From: PALSA-600 sp963842335
GTDB lineage: Bacteria; Actinomycetota; Thermoleophilia; Gaiellales; Gaiellaceae
Length of the DNA stretch: 64,000 nt
Reading direction: 5' to 3'
Assembly (NCBI GenBank): GCA_963842335.1
Contig: CAWJGF010000004.1
Span: 264,179 to 328,178 of the forward strand
Made by a program: the position numbers and the translations under genes. Below, piece by piece: positions 50,845-58,887 of the stretch (the stretch's first letter is position 1; every line of letters begins with the position of its first letter). The notes beneath the pieces are model-generated. The model saw only the letters and a program-made list of their open reading frames with translations. It searched no databases and was not told the origin of the DNA.

Positions 50845-51025
50845 CCGTTTCGGACATGTCCGGGGGACAGTCCCCGAGACATGTCTCGAAGTGGCGTGTC
50901 TCTCCGGAGCGCTCCGGTGCAGTTGGAGAGCCGGATCGGGGCCGGAGCGCGAGCCTCATGCGGACGGCCGGCGCGGCTCCTCCGGACATGTCCGGAGGAC
51001 AGTCCCCGAGACATGTCCGAAACGG
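50845..51025. repeat. Palindromic intergenic element with 16-bp inverted ends, copy 1
   Basis: 181 bp bounded by perfect 16-bp inverted ends (ccgtttcggacatgtc / gacatgtccgaaacgg). Inside are two units of the form ggacatgtcc-ggRgga-cagtcccc-gagacatgtc that can fold into hairpins. No coding frame of note. Possible miniature or REP-like mobile element, or a strong structural spacer. Confidence 0.8.
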
Positions 51026-51054
51026 AGAGGAGCGCTTCCGCCGTCGCGGAGCCG

Positions 51055-51164
51055 TTAGGCCTTGCGGATGAGGGTCAGGCCGTCACGGACGCCAGCAGCA
51101 CCTGCACGTGCGCGGATCCTGCGCGACGTGCTCGTTGAACTCCACGATCGGGCTTCGCCGTCGA
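51055..51164 (-). pseudogene. 3'-end fragment of the O-methyltransferase gene
   Basis: Copy of the last part of the gene at 52179-52799. It keeps the C-terminal codons for 'VRDGLTLIRKA' but has lost the rest, and single-base gaps break the frame further up. It is joined directly at about 51165 to a diverged nucS 5' fragment, so the apparent fused frame of 84 codons over 51055-51309 is a junction artefact of rearrangement. Confidence 0.85.
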
Positions 51165-51168
51165 AGAG

Positions 51169-51309
51169 CAGGGGTTTGAACCCTCCGGCGTCAGCGTGGA
51201 TCAGGACGGAGCCGTCCTCTTTCAGGATCAGGAGGCGGGTCGAATCCGGCAGAAAGGCGTTCAACCGGCCGGTGTATCGAACTTCGCAGCGGGCGACGAT
51301 GAGACGCAT
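51169..51309 (-). pseudogene. Diverged nucS 5'-end fragment
   Basis: Codes for the first 47 residues of a NucS ('MRLIVARCEVRYTGRLNAFL', then to 'GGFKPL'). It differs from the functional copy at 7 of 47 residues, all but one conservative, so it comes from a related but distinct nucS allele. It stops at the same codon position at which the other fragment (51806-51948) and the duplication end. Confidence 0.85.
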
Positions 51310-51313
51310 AGCC

Positions 51314-51772
51314 CTAGATGTCGACCCCTAGGAACCACCGCTCCGGCGACTCCCCGATCGGCGCGGTCCACGATCGCCACGTCGTCGGCGCCAGCTTGAG
51401 CGTGACGTCGTCCGCCACCTTCAGCGCGGCTTCGATCGGCCCGTCGAGCGCCTCCGGCGCGAGGTACCGCCGTCTGACGCGGGCGTTGATCGACTGCGCC
51501 TCCTCGTCGCGCAGGATCTGAACCGGGCCCGACGCCGAGACCCATCGCTCCCGTCCCGGCTCGCGCGCGTCGACCACGACCGACGCCGAGACGCTCCGCT
51601 GAACGTTTCTTGCCTTCCGGCTTCCGGACGGCGATGCGAAATAGAAGCAGTCGTCCTCGAACAGGAACCAGATCGGCGTAAGGTGGATGCCGCCGTCCGG
51701 ATCGTGGGTCGCGAGCACTGCGTAACGCCGCTCGCCGAGGAAGGACCGCAGCGTGTCCGTCAGTTCGCCCAT
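51314..51772 (-). CDS. Pyridoxamine 5'-phosphate oxidase-like / F420-dependent split-barrel protein
   Basis: 152 residues, normal length. The split beta-barrel fold starts 'LGERRYAVLATHDPDGGIHL', with 'TPIWFLFEDDCFYFASPSGS' and 'RKARNVQRSVSASVVVDARE' as flavin-binding blocks; 'GPVQILRD' follows. Members bind FMN or F420 and reduce small molecules; many in actinobacteria use F420. It is intact although it sits between two nucS fragments inside the mosaic, so it arrived with or was trapped by the rearrangement. The next upstream sequence is the second nucS fragment, 33 bp away. Confidence 0.85.
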   Translation of the reverse strand: MGELTDTLRSFLGERRYAVLATHDPDGGIHLTPIWFLFEDDCFYFASPSGSRKARNVQRSVSASVVVDAREPGRERWVSASGPVQILRDEEAQSINARVRRRYLAPEALDGPIEAALKVADDVTLKLAPTTWRSWTAPIGESPERWFLGVDI

Positions 51773-51805
51773 GTCCGCCCGGTGGGCTCTAAGAGCAAGT
51801 CGCTA

Positions 51806-51948
51806 TTGAGCGGCTTGTACCCGCCCGCGTCCGCGTGGACGAGCACTGAGCCGTCGTCCTTCAGCATCAGCAGCCGTGTCGATTCGGGCAGGAATGCGTT
51901 CAGGCGGCCGGAGTAGGCGACCTCGCAGCGGGCGACGATCAGGCGCAT
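51806..51948 (-). pseudogene. nucS 5'-end fragment, near-identical copy
   Basis: Codes for the first 48 residues of NucS, identical in protein sequence to the functional gene up to 'YKPLN', then runs into unrelated sequence ('SDLLLEP') and stops. Only two base differences were seen within the fragment. It carries the natural nucS upstream region and may still be transcribed. Confidence 0.88.
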
Positions 51949-51964
51949 CGCGTCAACCTACCGT

Positions 51965-52148
51965 CCGTTTCGGACATGTCCGGGGGACAGTCCCCGAGCC
52001 ATGTCTCGAAGTGGCGTGTCTCTCCCGGAGCCGCTCCGGTGCAGTTGGAGAGCCGGATCGGGGCCGGAGCGTCGAGCCTCATGCGGACGGCCGGCGCGGC
52101 TCCTCCGGACATGTCCGGGGGACAGTCCCCGAGACATGTCCGAAACGG
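51965..52148. repeat. Palindromic intergenic element, copy 2
   Basis: 184 bp, same 16-bp inverted ends and same two internal hairpin units as copy 1 at 50845-51025. It lacks the single-base gaps of copy 1. It lies between the O-methyltransferase stop and the nucS fragment start. Confidence 0.8.
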
Positions 52149-52178
52149 AGAGGAGCGCTTCCCGCCGTCGCGGAGCCG

Positions 52179-52799
52179 TTAGGCCTTGCGGATGAGGGTC
52201 AGGCCGTCACGGACGCTCAGCAGCACCTGCACTGTGCGCGGATCCTGCGCGACGTGCTCGTTGAACTCCACGATCGGGCCTTCGCCGTCGATGACGCGGC
52301 CACTCGACAGCGTGTTGTCGGCGACGATCAGGCCGTGCGCCGAGAGGCGCGGGACGACGGCGTCGTAGTACTCGACGTAACCGCCCTTGTCGGCATCGAT
52401 GAACACCAGGTCGAACTCGCCCTCGAGGCGGTCGATCGTGTCTCGAGCCGGCCCGACGTGGAGCGTGATCCTCGACCCGTGTGGCGAACGGTCGAAGTAG
52501 CGCTGAGCGAACGCCGCGCGGTCCGGATCGATCTCGCACGCGTCGATGTGGCCGCCTTCGGGGAGCGCCGCCGCCATCGCAAGCGCGGAGTGCCCGCTGA
52601 AGGTGCCGATCTCGAGCACGTGTTGCGGCTGGGCGATGAAGACAAGCGTCTCAAGAAACCGCCCCGCGACCGGGCCGGTCAGCATCGCCTCCGACCCCAG
52701 CGTGCGTGCCGTCTCCTCAGAGAGTTCGGCGAGCAGGGCGTCGTGTGGCGTCGTCAGCCGCTCTGCGTACTCCTCGACGCGGGGGTTCGTGATGTCCAT
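52179..52799 (-). CDS. Class I SAM-dependent O-methyltransferase (cation-dependent type)
   Basis: 206 residues from the ATG at 52799 ('MDITNPRVEEYAERLTTPHD'). SAM-binding motif I is 'VLEIGTFSGHSALAMAAAL'; 'FDLVFIDADKGGYVEYYD' and 'LIVADNTLSSGRV' supply the metal-binding Asp and Asn of the catechol/caffeoyl-CoA O-methyltransferase family. The substrate is unknown. Its 3' end and the intergenic element after it are duplicated at 50845-51164. It is divergent from pspA, 43 bp apart. Confidence 0.9.
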   Translation of the reverse strand: MDITNPRVEEYAERLTTPHDALLAELSEETARTLGSEAMLTGPVAGRFLETLVFIAQPQHVLEIGTFSGHSALAMAAALPEGGHIDACEIDPDRAAFAQRYFDRSPHGSRITLHVGPARDTIDRLEGEFDLVFIDADKGGYVEYYDAVVPRLSAHGLIVADNTLSSGRVIDGEGPIVEFNEHVAQDPRTVQVLLSVRDGLTLIRKA

Positions 52800-52803
52800 G
52801 GTC

Positions 52804-52814
52804 GTTAGGCTAAC
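52804..52814. promoter_or_regulatory. Short palindrome between OMT and pspA
   Basis: Perfect inverted repeat GTTAG-G-CTAAC in the 43-bp gap between the divergent starts. Possible operator for one or both genes; it may also overlap a promoter. The pspA ribosome-binding site (aggag) follows. Confidence 0.3.
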
Positions 52815-52842
52815 CGGACAACCCGACCTGAGGAGTTCGACC

Positions 52843-53598
52843 ATGCCCGGCCTGATGGGACGCGCGACCCTGATCGTCAAAGCCAAGTTTTCGAAGTTTC
52901 TGGATCGCTCGGAGAATCCGAACGAAACGCTCGACTATTCCTACGAGGAGCAGCTCCGCCAGCTGCAGAACGTGAAGCGCGGCGTGGCGGACGTGACGAC
53001 CGCCAAGAAGCGGCTCGAGCTCCAGTACACGAGCATGCAGCAGCAGGTGGAGAAGCTCGACGGCCAGGCACGCGCGGCGCTGAAGGCGAACCGCGAAGAC
53101 CTGGCCCGCGAGGCGCTCGCTCGCAAGGCCGCCGTGCAGGCGCAGCTCGACGGGATCATGCAGCAGGGCCAGCAGCTCGAGGCTCAGCAGCAGAAGCTGA
53201 TCGAAGGACAGAAGACCCTTCAGGCGAAGATCGAGGCGTTCCGCACGCAGAAGGAAGTGATCAAGGCGCAGTACTCCGCCGCCGAGGCCCAGGTGCGCAT
53301 CGGCGAGGCTGCGACCGGGATCGGCGAGCAGATGGCCGACGTCGGCCTCGCGATCGAGCGCGCGAAGGACAAGACCGACCAGATGCAGGCCCGGGCGAGC
53401 GCGATCGACGAGCTCACTGCGTCGGGCGCCCTCGAGGACTACACCGCGAGCGGCGACGACATCGACAAGCAACTCGCACAGATCTCCCAGGGGTCGCAGG
53501 TCGACGATGAGCTCGCGAAGATGAAAGCCGAGCTCGGCCCGGGCTCCGCCGAGTCCGTGAAAGAGATTCCTGCCGGCGGTGAGGAGCCCGCGAAATGA
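52843..53598 (+). CDS. pspA: PspA/IM30 phage-shock protein
   Basis: 251 residues from the ATG at 52843, with 'aggag' before it. Almost entirely helical: a long coiled coil at about residues 20-180, rich in Gln, Ala, Glu and Lys ('QLRQLQNVKRGVADVTTAKK'), after an N-terminal amphipathic start ('MPGLMGRATLIVKAKFSKFL'). PspA forms rods on the inner membrane and protects it against stress. Its stop overlaps the pspAA start (ATGA). With pspAA, pspAB and htpX it forms the set found in actinobacteria and haloarchaea. Confidence 0.95.
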   Translation: MPGLMGRATLIVKAKFSKFLDRSENPNETLDYSYEEQLRQLQNVKRGVADVTTAKKRLELQYTSMQQQVEKLDGQARAALKANREDLAREALARKAAVQAQLDGIMQQGQQLEAQQQKLIEGQKTLQAKIEAFRTQKEVIKAQYSAAEAQVRIGEAATGIGEQMADVGLAIERAKDKTDQMQARASAIDELTASGALEDYTASGDDIDKQLAQISQGSQVDDELAKMKAELGPGSAESVKEIPAGGEEPAK

Positions 53599-53884
53599 TC
53601 GTCCGGTTGATGGGCGAGGGTCAGTACCGGGTCGACGACTCGCTGCTCACCCGTCTGAACGAGCTGGACGCCGAGGTCGCGCGCGCGGTCGAAGCGTCGG
53701 ACGAGCGTGGCCTCTGGTCGGGACTCCAGGCACTCGCCGATGTGGTGCGCGAGAACGGCGAGAAGCTCGCCGACGACGACCTCTCGCCGTCCGACGCGAT
53801 CATCCCGCCCGAGGATCTGTCGCTGGAGGAGGCACACGAGCTGCTCTCCGGCGAAGGCTTGATTCCTGACCTGCCCGGGGTCTC

Positions 53885-53888
<4 letters not shown>
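53595..53888 (+). CDS. pspAA: PspA-associated protein PspAA
   Basis: 97 residues. It starts 'MIVRLMGEGQYRVDDSLLTR' and holds 'LNELDAEVARAVEASDE', the conserved core of PspAA. The rest is acidic. It is translationally coupled on both sides (ATGA from pspA, GTGA into the oxidoreductase gene). PspAA is a small partner of PspA, seen only next to it in actinobacteria and archaea. The mechanism is not established. Confidence 0.92.
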
Positions 53889-54877
<989 letters not shown>

Positions 54878-54895
54878 AACAGGCCCGTCGAACCG

Positions 54896-55462
54896 CTAGA
54901 TCGGCGCGTTGAAGAGCGCGAGCCAGCGCGTCAGGTCCTGCTCGACCGGAAGTTCGCCTTCGAGCTTCGCCTTCAGCTGCAGCTCCGTCGCGTTGTCGCG
55001 CGTCTGCTCACCGGCAGGGACGAACGGCCAGAACGTCCCCCGCTTGAAGCCATAGATCCAGTAGACGGGATGCTCACCGCCGTCGAACTTGAACGCTGCC
55101 GCGAGCAGTTGCGGGCCGAAGCCCTGCTCGGTCAAGCCGGACGAGATCCCGTGCACGCTCGAGACGATGTCCTCGAGGTCGGGATCGTGCACGATCACCC
55201 AGTCGTAGCCGTACTCGTCGCTCTTGCGCTCGATCGTCGAGCCCGACGACTGTGCGACTGCCTCGGTCAGCTTGTCGATGTCGTCGAACGCGCTGCGGAA
55301 CTCGCCTGACGACTGGGGCTTGAACGAGATTGCGCCGACGCCCGCCGTCGTCAGACCGAGATCGACCTGCAGCGTCACCGCCGCCGTGGTGAGCGCGAAG
55401 AGGCGGTCGTCTTGTGGCTCGGAGAGCTTCTTCCGCCCGAAGAGGACGTCGCGTACGCCCAT
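54896..55462 (-). CDS. pspAB: PspA-associated protein PspAB
   Basis: 188 residues. It starts 'MGVRDVLFGRKKLSEPQDDR' and has 'YDWVIVHDPDLEDIVSSVHG' and 'VYWIYGFKRGTFWPFVPAGE', the conserved blocks of PspAB. Soluble, no signal peptide. It lies 10 bp downstream of htpX on the same strand and converges on the oxidoreductase gene. PspAB is found with PspA and HtpX; its task is not established, but the pairing with HtpX suggests adapting protease activity to membrane stress. Confidence 0.92.
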   Translation of the reverse strand: MGVRDVLFGRKKLSEPQDDRLFALTTAAVTLQVDLGLTTAGVGAISFKPQSSGEFRSAFDDIDKLTEAVAQSSGSTIERKSDEYGYDWVIVHDPDLEDIVSSVHGISSGLTEQGFGPQLLAAAFKFDGGEHPVYWIYGFKRGTFWPFVPAGEQTRDNATELQLKAKLEGELPVEQDLTRWLALFNAPI

Positions 55463-55472
55463 TCGACGATCG

Positions 55473-56402
55473 CTACGCGACCGGCCGGCCCATCTCGCGC
55501 GCGATCTCGGCGAGAGCGGCGAGGCGCTTCTCGAGCGGCGGATGGTCCATGAAGAGCTCGGACGCGATGCCCTTCACCCGCGCCGGCATGATGAAGAACG
55601 CGCTCATGCCCTCGACCTGGCGCAGGTCGCGGTTCGGGATCAGTGTCATCTGCGACGAGATCTTCTGGAGCGCGCTCATCAGGTACTCGGGCGAGCCGGT
55701 GATGACAGCGGAACCGCGGTCGGCGGCGTACTCGCGGTAGCGCGAGATCGTTCGGATCAGGATGTAGCTGACCGCGTAGACGACGATCGAGACGACGAAG
55801 ACGATCAGCCAGATCGGCGGCCCGTTGTTGTTGTCACGATTCCCGCCGCCGCCGAAGCCACCGCCGCCCCACATGCCCGCGTAGAGGCCGAACCGCGTCA
55901 GCATGGCGGCGAGCATCGCGAAGAAGCTCGCGAGCGTCATGATCAGCACGTCGCGGTTGGCGATGTGCGAGAGCTCGTGCGCCAGGACGCCCTCGACTTC
56001 CTTCGGCTCGAGGCGCTCCCAGAGACCGGTGGTGATGCACACGGCCGCATGCTTCGGCGACCGACCGGTCGCGAACGCGTTCGGAACGGGCGTATCCATC
56101 ATCGCGACTTTTGGCTTCGGTAGGTCGGCCATCGCGCACAGCCGCTCGACCATGTCGTGCAGCGCCGGCTGCTCCTCGCGCGACACAACCTTCGCGCCGG
56201 CCGCCGCCAGTGCAAGCTTGTCGGAGGTGAAGTACTGGAAGACCGCAAAGCCGACCACGATCACGATCATCGGCGCGAGCCCGACGTTCAGCACCTGGAA
56301 GAGCACGACGGCGAAGATCACGTACAGCAGGCCGAGGAGCCCGCTCGTGAAGATCATCCGCAGGGTGAGCCCGGCGTCGCGTCCATACGATTTGCGCTTC
56401 AT
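55473..56402 (-). CDS. htpX: Membrane zinc metalloprotease HtpX
   Basis: 309 residues from the ATG at 56402. Two transmembrane helices at about 15-57, then the catalytic domain with 'HELSH' at 142-146 and the third zinc ligand Glu in 'REYAADRGSA'. A Gly/Asn-rich loop ('GGGGFGGGGNRDNNNGPP') precedes a further hydrophobic segment. It degrades damaged membrane proteins. The start codon overlaps by two bases the start of the divergent gene (CATG); an internal ATG at 56357 is an alternative. Operon with pspAB. Confidence 0.93.
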   Translation of the reverse strand: MKRKSYGRDAGLTLRMIFTSGLLGLLYVIFAVVLFQVLNVGLAPMIVIVVGFAVFQYFTSDKLALAAAGAKVVSREEQPALHDMVERLCAMADLPKPKVAMMDTPVPNAFATGRSPKHAAVCITTGLWERLEPKEVEGVLAHELSHIANRDVLIMTLASFFAMLAAMLTRFGLYAGMWGGGGFGGGGNRDNNNGPPIWLIVFVVSIVVYAVSYILIRTISRYREYAADRGSAVITGSPEYLMSALQKISSQMTLIPNRDLRQVEGMSAFFIMPARVKGIASELFMDHPPLEKRLAALAEIAREMGRPVA

Positions 56403-57624
56403 GCGGCTGATTGTAGGGCTGCTGGTGGTTGTGCCGCTGGCACTTAACGGCGTCTCAACAGCGCGGGCTTCGACGGCCCTGCGCTCCGGCACCTGCATCG
56501 TCGCGGGAACCCATGCCGGCGGCGCAAAGGGCTTCGTCGTCGCTCGTCCACACCACAGCGTCCTCGAGCATGTGACCCTCGCCACGAGGCCGTGCCGGAC
56601 GACGTTCTGGGTCGATCCGCGAGGCGGCCCGCTGCACGCGCTGACCGTCACCGGGCCTGGCTGGAGCGGGACGATCCGTTCTCATGAGTCCCGGGTCGGC
56701 GGCCTCGTCGGCGCGGCCGAGTTGCGCAGCGGCGATCTGCACGGCGGGGGGCACGCGAACCTCGCGGAGCTGAAGGTGCGCCTCGACCATACGAGGTCGA
56801 ACGTGCTGCGGACGCGCATCCTCTTGGCAGCGATCCTCATCGCGCTCGCCCTCTTCGCGCCCCGGCGCGCGGTCGTCGGAGGTGCGGCTGCGGTGACCGC
56901 GGCGCTCGTGCTCTCAGCGTTCGGATCCACGAGCCTGACGCTCTTTGCGCTCCTGACCCTCGTCGGCTCGCTCGCGCCGTGGCGCGCGCTCTGGCTGTTC
57001 TTCGCCGTCTATCTCGTCGTGCTCGTCGTCTCGCCCGAGACGCAGTCGCTCGCGCTGATCGGCCCCCACCCGTGGGGCGCGGGGCGCTTCTACGGGATCT
57101 CGAACGAGCTCGAGACACTGTTGCTCGCGCCGGCCCTCGTGCTTGGTGTGCTGGCGGCGCCGCTCACGCTGCTCACGTTCGGCTGGAGCCGCGCCGGCGC
57201 AGACGGCGGCGGCGTACTGGTGCTGCTCTCGTCGTACGTCGTGCTCGTGCTGGGCGTGTCGCCGCGGCGGCTCGTCGTTGCCGCCGCCGTCGCGGTCGTG
57301 GCCGGGGTTCTGTTCGTCGTGCTCGACGCCGCAACCGGCGGGTCGAGCCACGTGACGAACGCCGTCCTGCACGGCGGCCTCGTCCACGACATCTGGCATC
57401 GCTGGGTCGTCTCGTGGCACGGTGCCACCGCGACGTGGGGGCGGACCCTGCAATGCGCGCTCTGCATCGTCGCGCTTGCATGGGTCGCGACCCGCCGTCC
57501 TCGGGCGCGGCTCGTCGACGCGTTTCTCGTCGGGATCGTCGTCTCGATCGTGGCAAACGACACACCTCAGGACGTGCTGTTCTGGGGCGCGATCAGCGGT
57601 GTCGGCCTGCGCCGCGCTGTATAG
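56401..57624 (+). CDS. Multi-pass membrane protein with extracytoplasmic N-terminal domain, hypothetical
   Basis: 407 residues from the ATG at 56401 ('MRLIVGLLVVVPLALNGVS'), a good signal sequence. Residues 25-140 form a soluble beta-rich domain ('SGTCIVAGTHAGGAKGFVV'). Eight or so transmembrane helices follow. A conserved-looking loop 'GPHPWGAGRFYGISNELETL' lies near residue 230, similar to motifs in other large actinobacterial membrane proteins, but no function is assigned. The start overlaps head-to-head with htpX. The next gene starts 10 bp downstream, so they may share a transcript. Confidence 0.72.
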   Translation: MRLIVGLLVVVPLALNGVSTARASTALRSGTCIVAGTHAGGAKGFVVARPHHSVLEHVTLATRPCRTTFWVDPRGGPLHALTVTGPGWSGTIRSHESRVGGLVGAAELRSGDLHGGGHANLAELKVRLDHTRSNVLRTRILLAAILIALALFAPRRAVVGGAAAVTAALVLSAFGSTSLTLFALLTLVGSLAPWRALWLFFAVYLVVLVVSPETQSLALIGPHPWGAGRFYGISNELETLLLAPALVLGVLAAPLTLLTFGWSRAGADGGGVLVLLSSYVVLVLGVSPRRLVVAAAVAVVAGVLFVVLDAATGGSSHVTNAVLHGGLVHDIWHRWVVSWHGATATWGRTLQCALCIVALAWVATRRPRARLVDAFLVGIVVSIVANDTPQDVLFWGAISGVGLRRAV

Positions 57625-57634
57625 ACTCGCCCTC

Positions 57635-58063
57635 GTGCGCCGCCTCGCCCCGATCGCGCTTCTGCTGCTCGTGGTCGTGATCGCGAGCGCCGGCTGTTCC
57701 GACTCGAAGCCAGGGGGCAGGGTCGTGCTGCCGCTGCCGACGAAGGTCACCGGCGCCGTACCGAAGACGACGACGGTCGCGGTGGCAGTGCCGGCGAAGT
57801 ACAAGAACGGCGACCCGGTCGCCGGCAAGGCCGTGTTCTTGAGTGCGGGCTGCGTCGGTTGCCACACCCTCGCCGATGCGAACTCTCACGGCACCGTCGG
57901 GCCGAACCTCGACCAGGCGAAGCCGTCGCTCTCGACCGCGGTTGCCCGCGTGACGCTCGGAAAGAATGCGATGCCGTCGTTCAAGGGCCAGCTGACCGAC
58001 AAGCAGATCGCCGACGTGACGTCGTACGTCGTCAAGGCGTCCGGCGGCAACCCGAACGGCTGA
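57635..58063 (+). CDS. Lipoprotein c-type cytochrome
   Basis: 142 residues from a GTG. Signal peptide with a lipobox 'IASAGC' (Cys21), so it is anchored by lipid outside the membrane. Heme-binding 'CVGCH' at 73-77 and the probable axial Met113 in 'NAMPSFKGQL'; 'QLTDKQIADVTSYV' is the C-terminal helix of class I cytochromes. It carries electrons at the outer membrane face. Its last codons overlap the next frame (CTGA). Confidence 0.9.
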   Translation: MRRLAPIALLLLVVVIASAGCSDSKPGGRVVLPLPTKVTGAVPKTTTVAVAVPAKYKNGDPVAGKAVFLSAGCVGCHTLADANSHGTVGPNLDQAKPSLSTAVARVTLGKNAMPSFKGQLTDKQIADVTSYVVKASGGNPNG

Positions 58064-58887
58064 TCGCGCTACCTCCTGACTGGCCGCGCGACGTCGACGT
58101 CGTCGCGACGGACTTCGATCGCACGCTCGTGTGGGAAGACGGCCGTCTGCACGACCGGACGCTCGCCGCGCTCCGCGCGACCCGCTCCGCCGGTCTCGAT
58201 GTGATCGTCGTGACGGGGCGGATGGTGCAGTCGGTTCGTCGCTACCTCGAGCCGGCCGGCCTGAACGAGCCGGTGATTTGCTACCAGGGCGCCGTCGTCG
58301 CCGACGCCGACGGGAAGTGGCTGCGCCACGAGCCGATTCCGCTCGAGCTTGCCCGCGAGGCGATCGCCGCGGTCGAGACCGAAGGCTTCGGGCTCAACGT
58401 CTACGTGGACGACGAGCTCTACGTGTCGCGCGTCACCGAGGAAGCGCGCAACTATGCCGGCTTCCAGGGCCTGGAGATCCACGAGGTCGGCGACCTGCTC
58501 GGATGGCTCGCGGAGCCGCCGACGAAGCTCGTATGCGTCGGCGAGCCGAGCGAGTTGGACGGCGTCGAGATCCGCATGAAGGAGCAGTTCGGCGAGCGGA
58601 TGTACATCTCGAAGTCGTTGCCGTACTTCCTCGAGTTCGCCGCGGCCGGCGTGACGAAGGGCGCAGGCCTCGACTTTCTTGCCGAGCACATGGGCTTCAC
58701 GCCTGAACGGACGATCGCTTTCGGCGACGGCGAGAACGACGTTGAGCTCGTCGAGTGGGCCGGCTACGGGATCGCCGTCGAGAACGCCCATCCCCGTGTG
58801 AAGGCGATCGCAGACTGGATCTGCCCGTCGGCCGAGGAGCAAGGTGTGGCGCAGGTGCTGGAAGCGCTTGTAGATTCAAAGCAGTGA
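58060..58887 (+). CDS. Cof-type HAD-IIB phosphatase
   Basis: 275 residues if the CTG that overlaps the cytochrome stop (CTGA) is used; no ATG, GTG or TTG stands nearby in frame. HAD motif I 'VVATDFDRTLVWEDG' with both Asp residues, motif II 'VIVVTGRMVQSV', motif III Lys in 'GVTKGAGLDFLAEHMG' and motif IV 'FGDGENDVELVEWAGYGI'. Such enzymes dephosphorylate sugar phosphates or FMN-like compounds. It is coupled with serS (GTGA). Confidence 0.87.
   Translation: MIALPPDWPRDVDVVATDFDRTLVWEDGRLHDRTLAALRATRSAGLDVIVVTGRMVQSVRRYLEPAGLNEPVICYQGAVVADADGKWLRHEPIPLELAREAIAAVETEGFGLNVYVDDELYVSRVTEEARNYAGFQGLEIHEVGDLLGWLAEPPTKLVCVGEPSELDGVEIRMKEQFGERMYISKSLPYFLEFAAAGVTKGAGLDFLAEHMGFTPERTIAFGDGENDVELVEWAGYGIAVENAHPRVKAIADWICPSAEEQGVAQVLEALVDSKQ

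Larger units (their letters stand above)
50686..51164. repeat. Direct duplication, copy 1 (nucS 5' end + palindromic element + OMT 3' end)
   Basis: 479 bp matching 51806-52291 (486 bp). Differences read by eye: four substitutions and seven single-base gaps, all seven gaps in copy 1 and all at or after about 50902. The nucS part of this copy is intact and functional; the methyltransferase part is a dead fragment. See the findings. Confidence 0.88.
51806..52291. repeat. Direct duplication, copy 2
   Basis: 486-bp partner of 50686-51164. Here the methyltransferase end is part of the intact gene (52179-52799) and the nucS end is the truncated part. Each copy therefore supplies one functional gene end. 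Confidence 0.88.

Noticed and set aside
51055..51309. An 84-codon fused frame that begins like NucS and ends like a methyltransferase.
   Set aside because: It is a chance fusion at a rearrangement junction of two gene fragments, not a new fusion protein.
52546..52842. An extended N-terminus for PspA reading through the divergent methyltransferase gene.
   Set aside because: PspA proteins start at the amphipathic helix, and the ATG at 52843 has a good ribosome-binding site.
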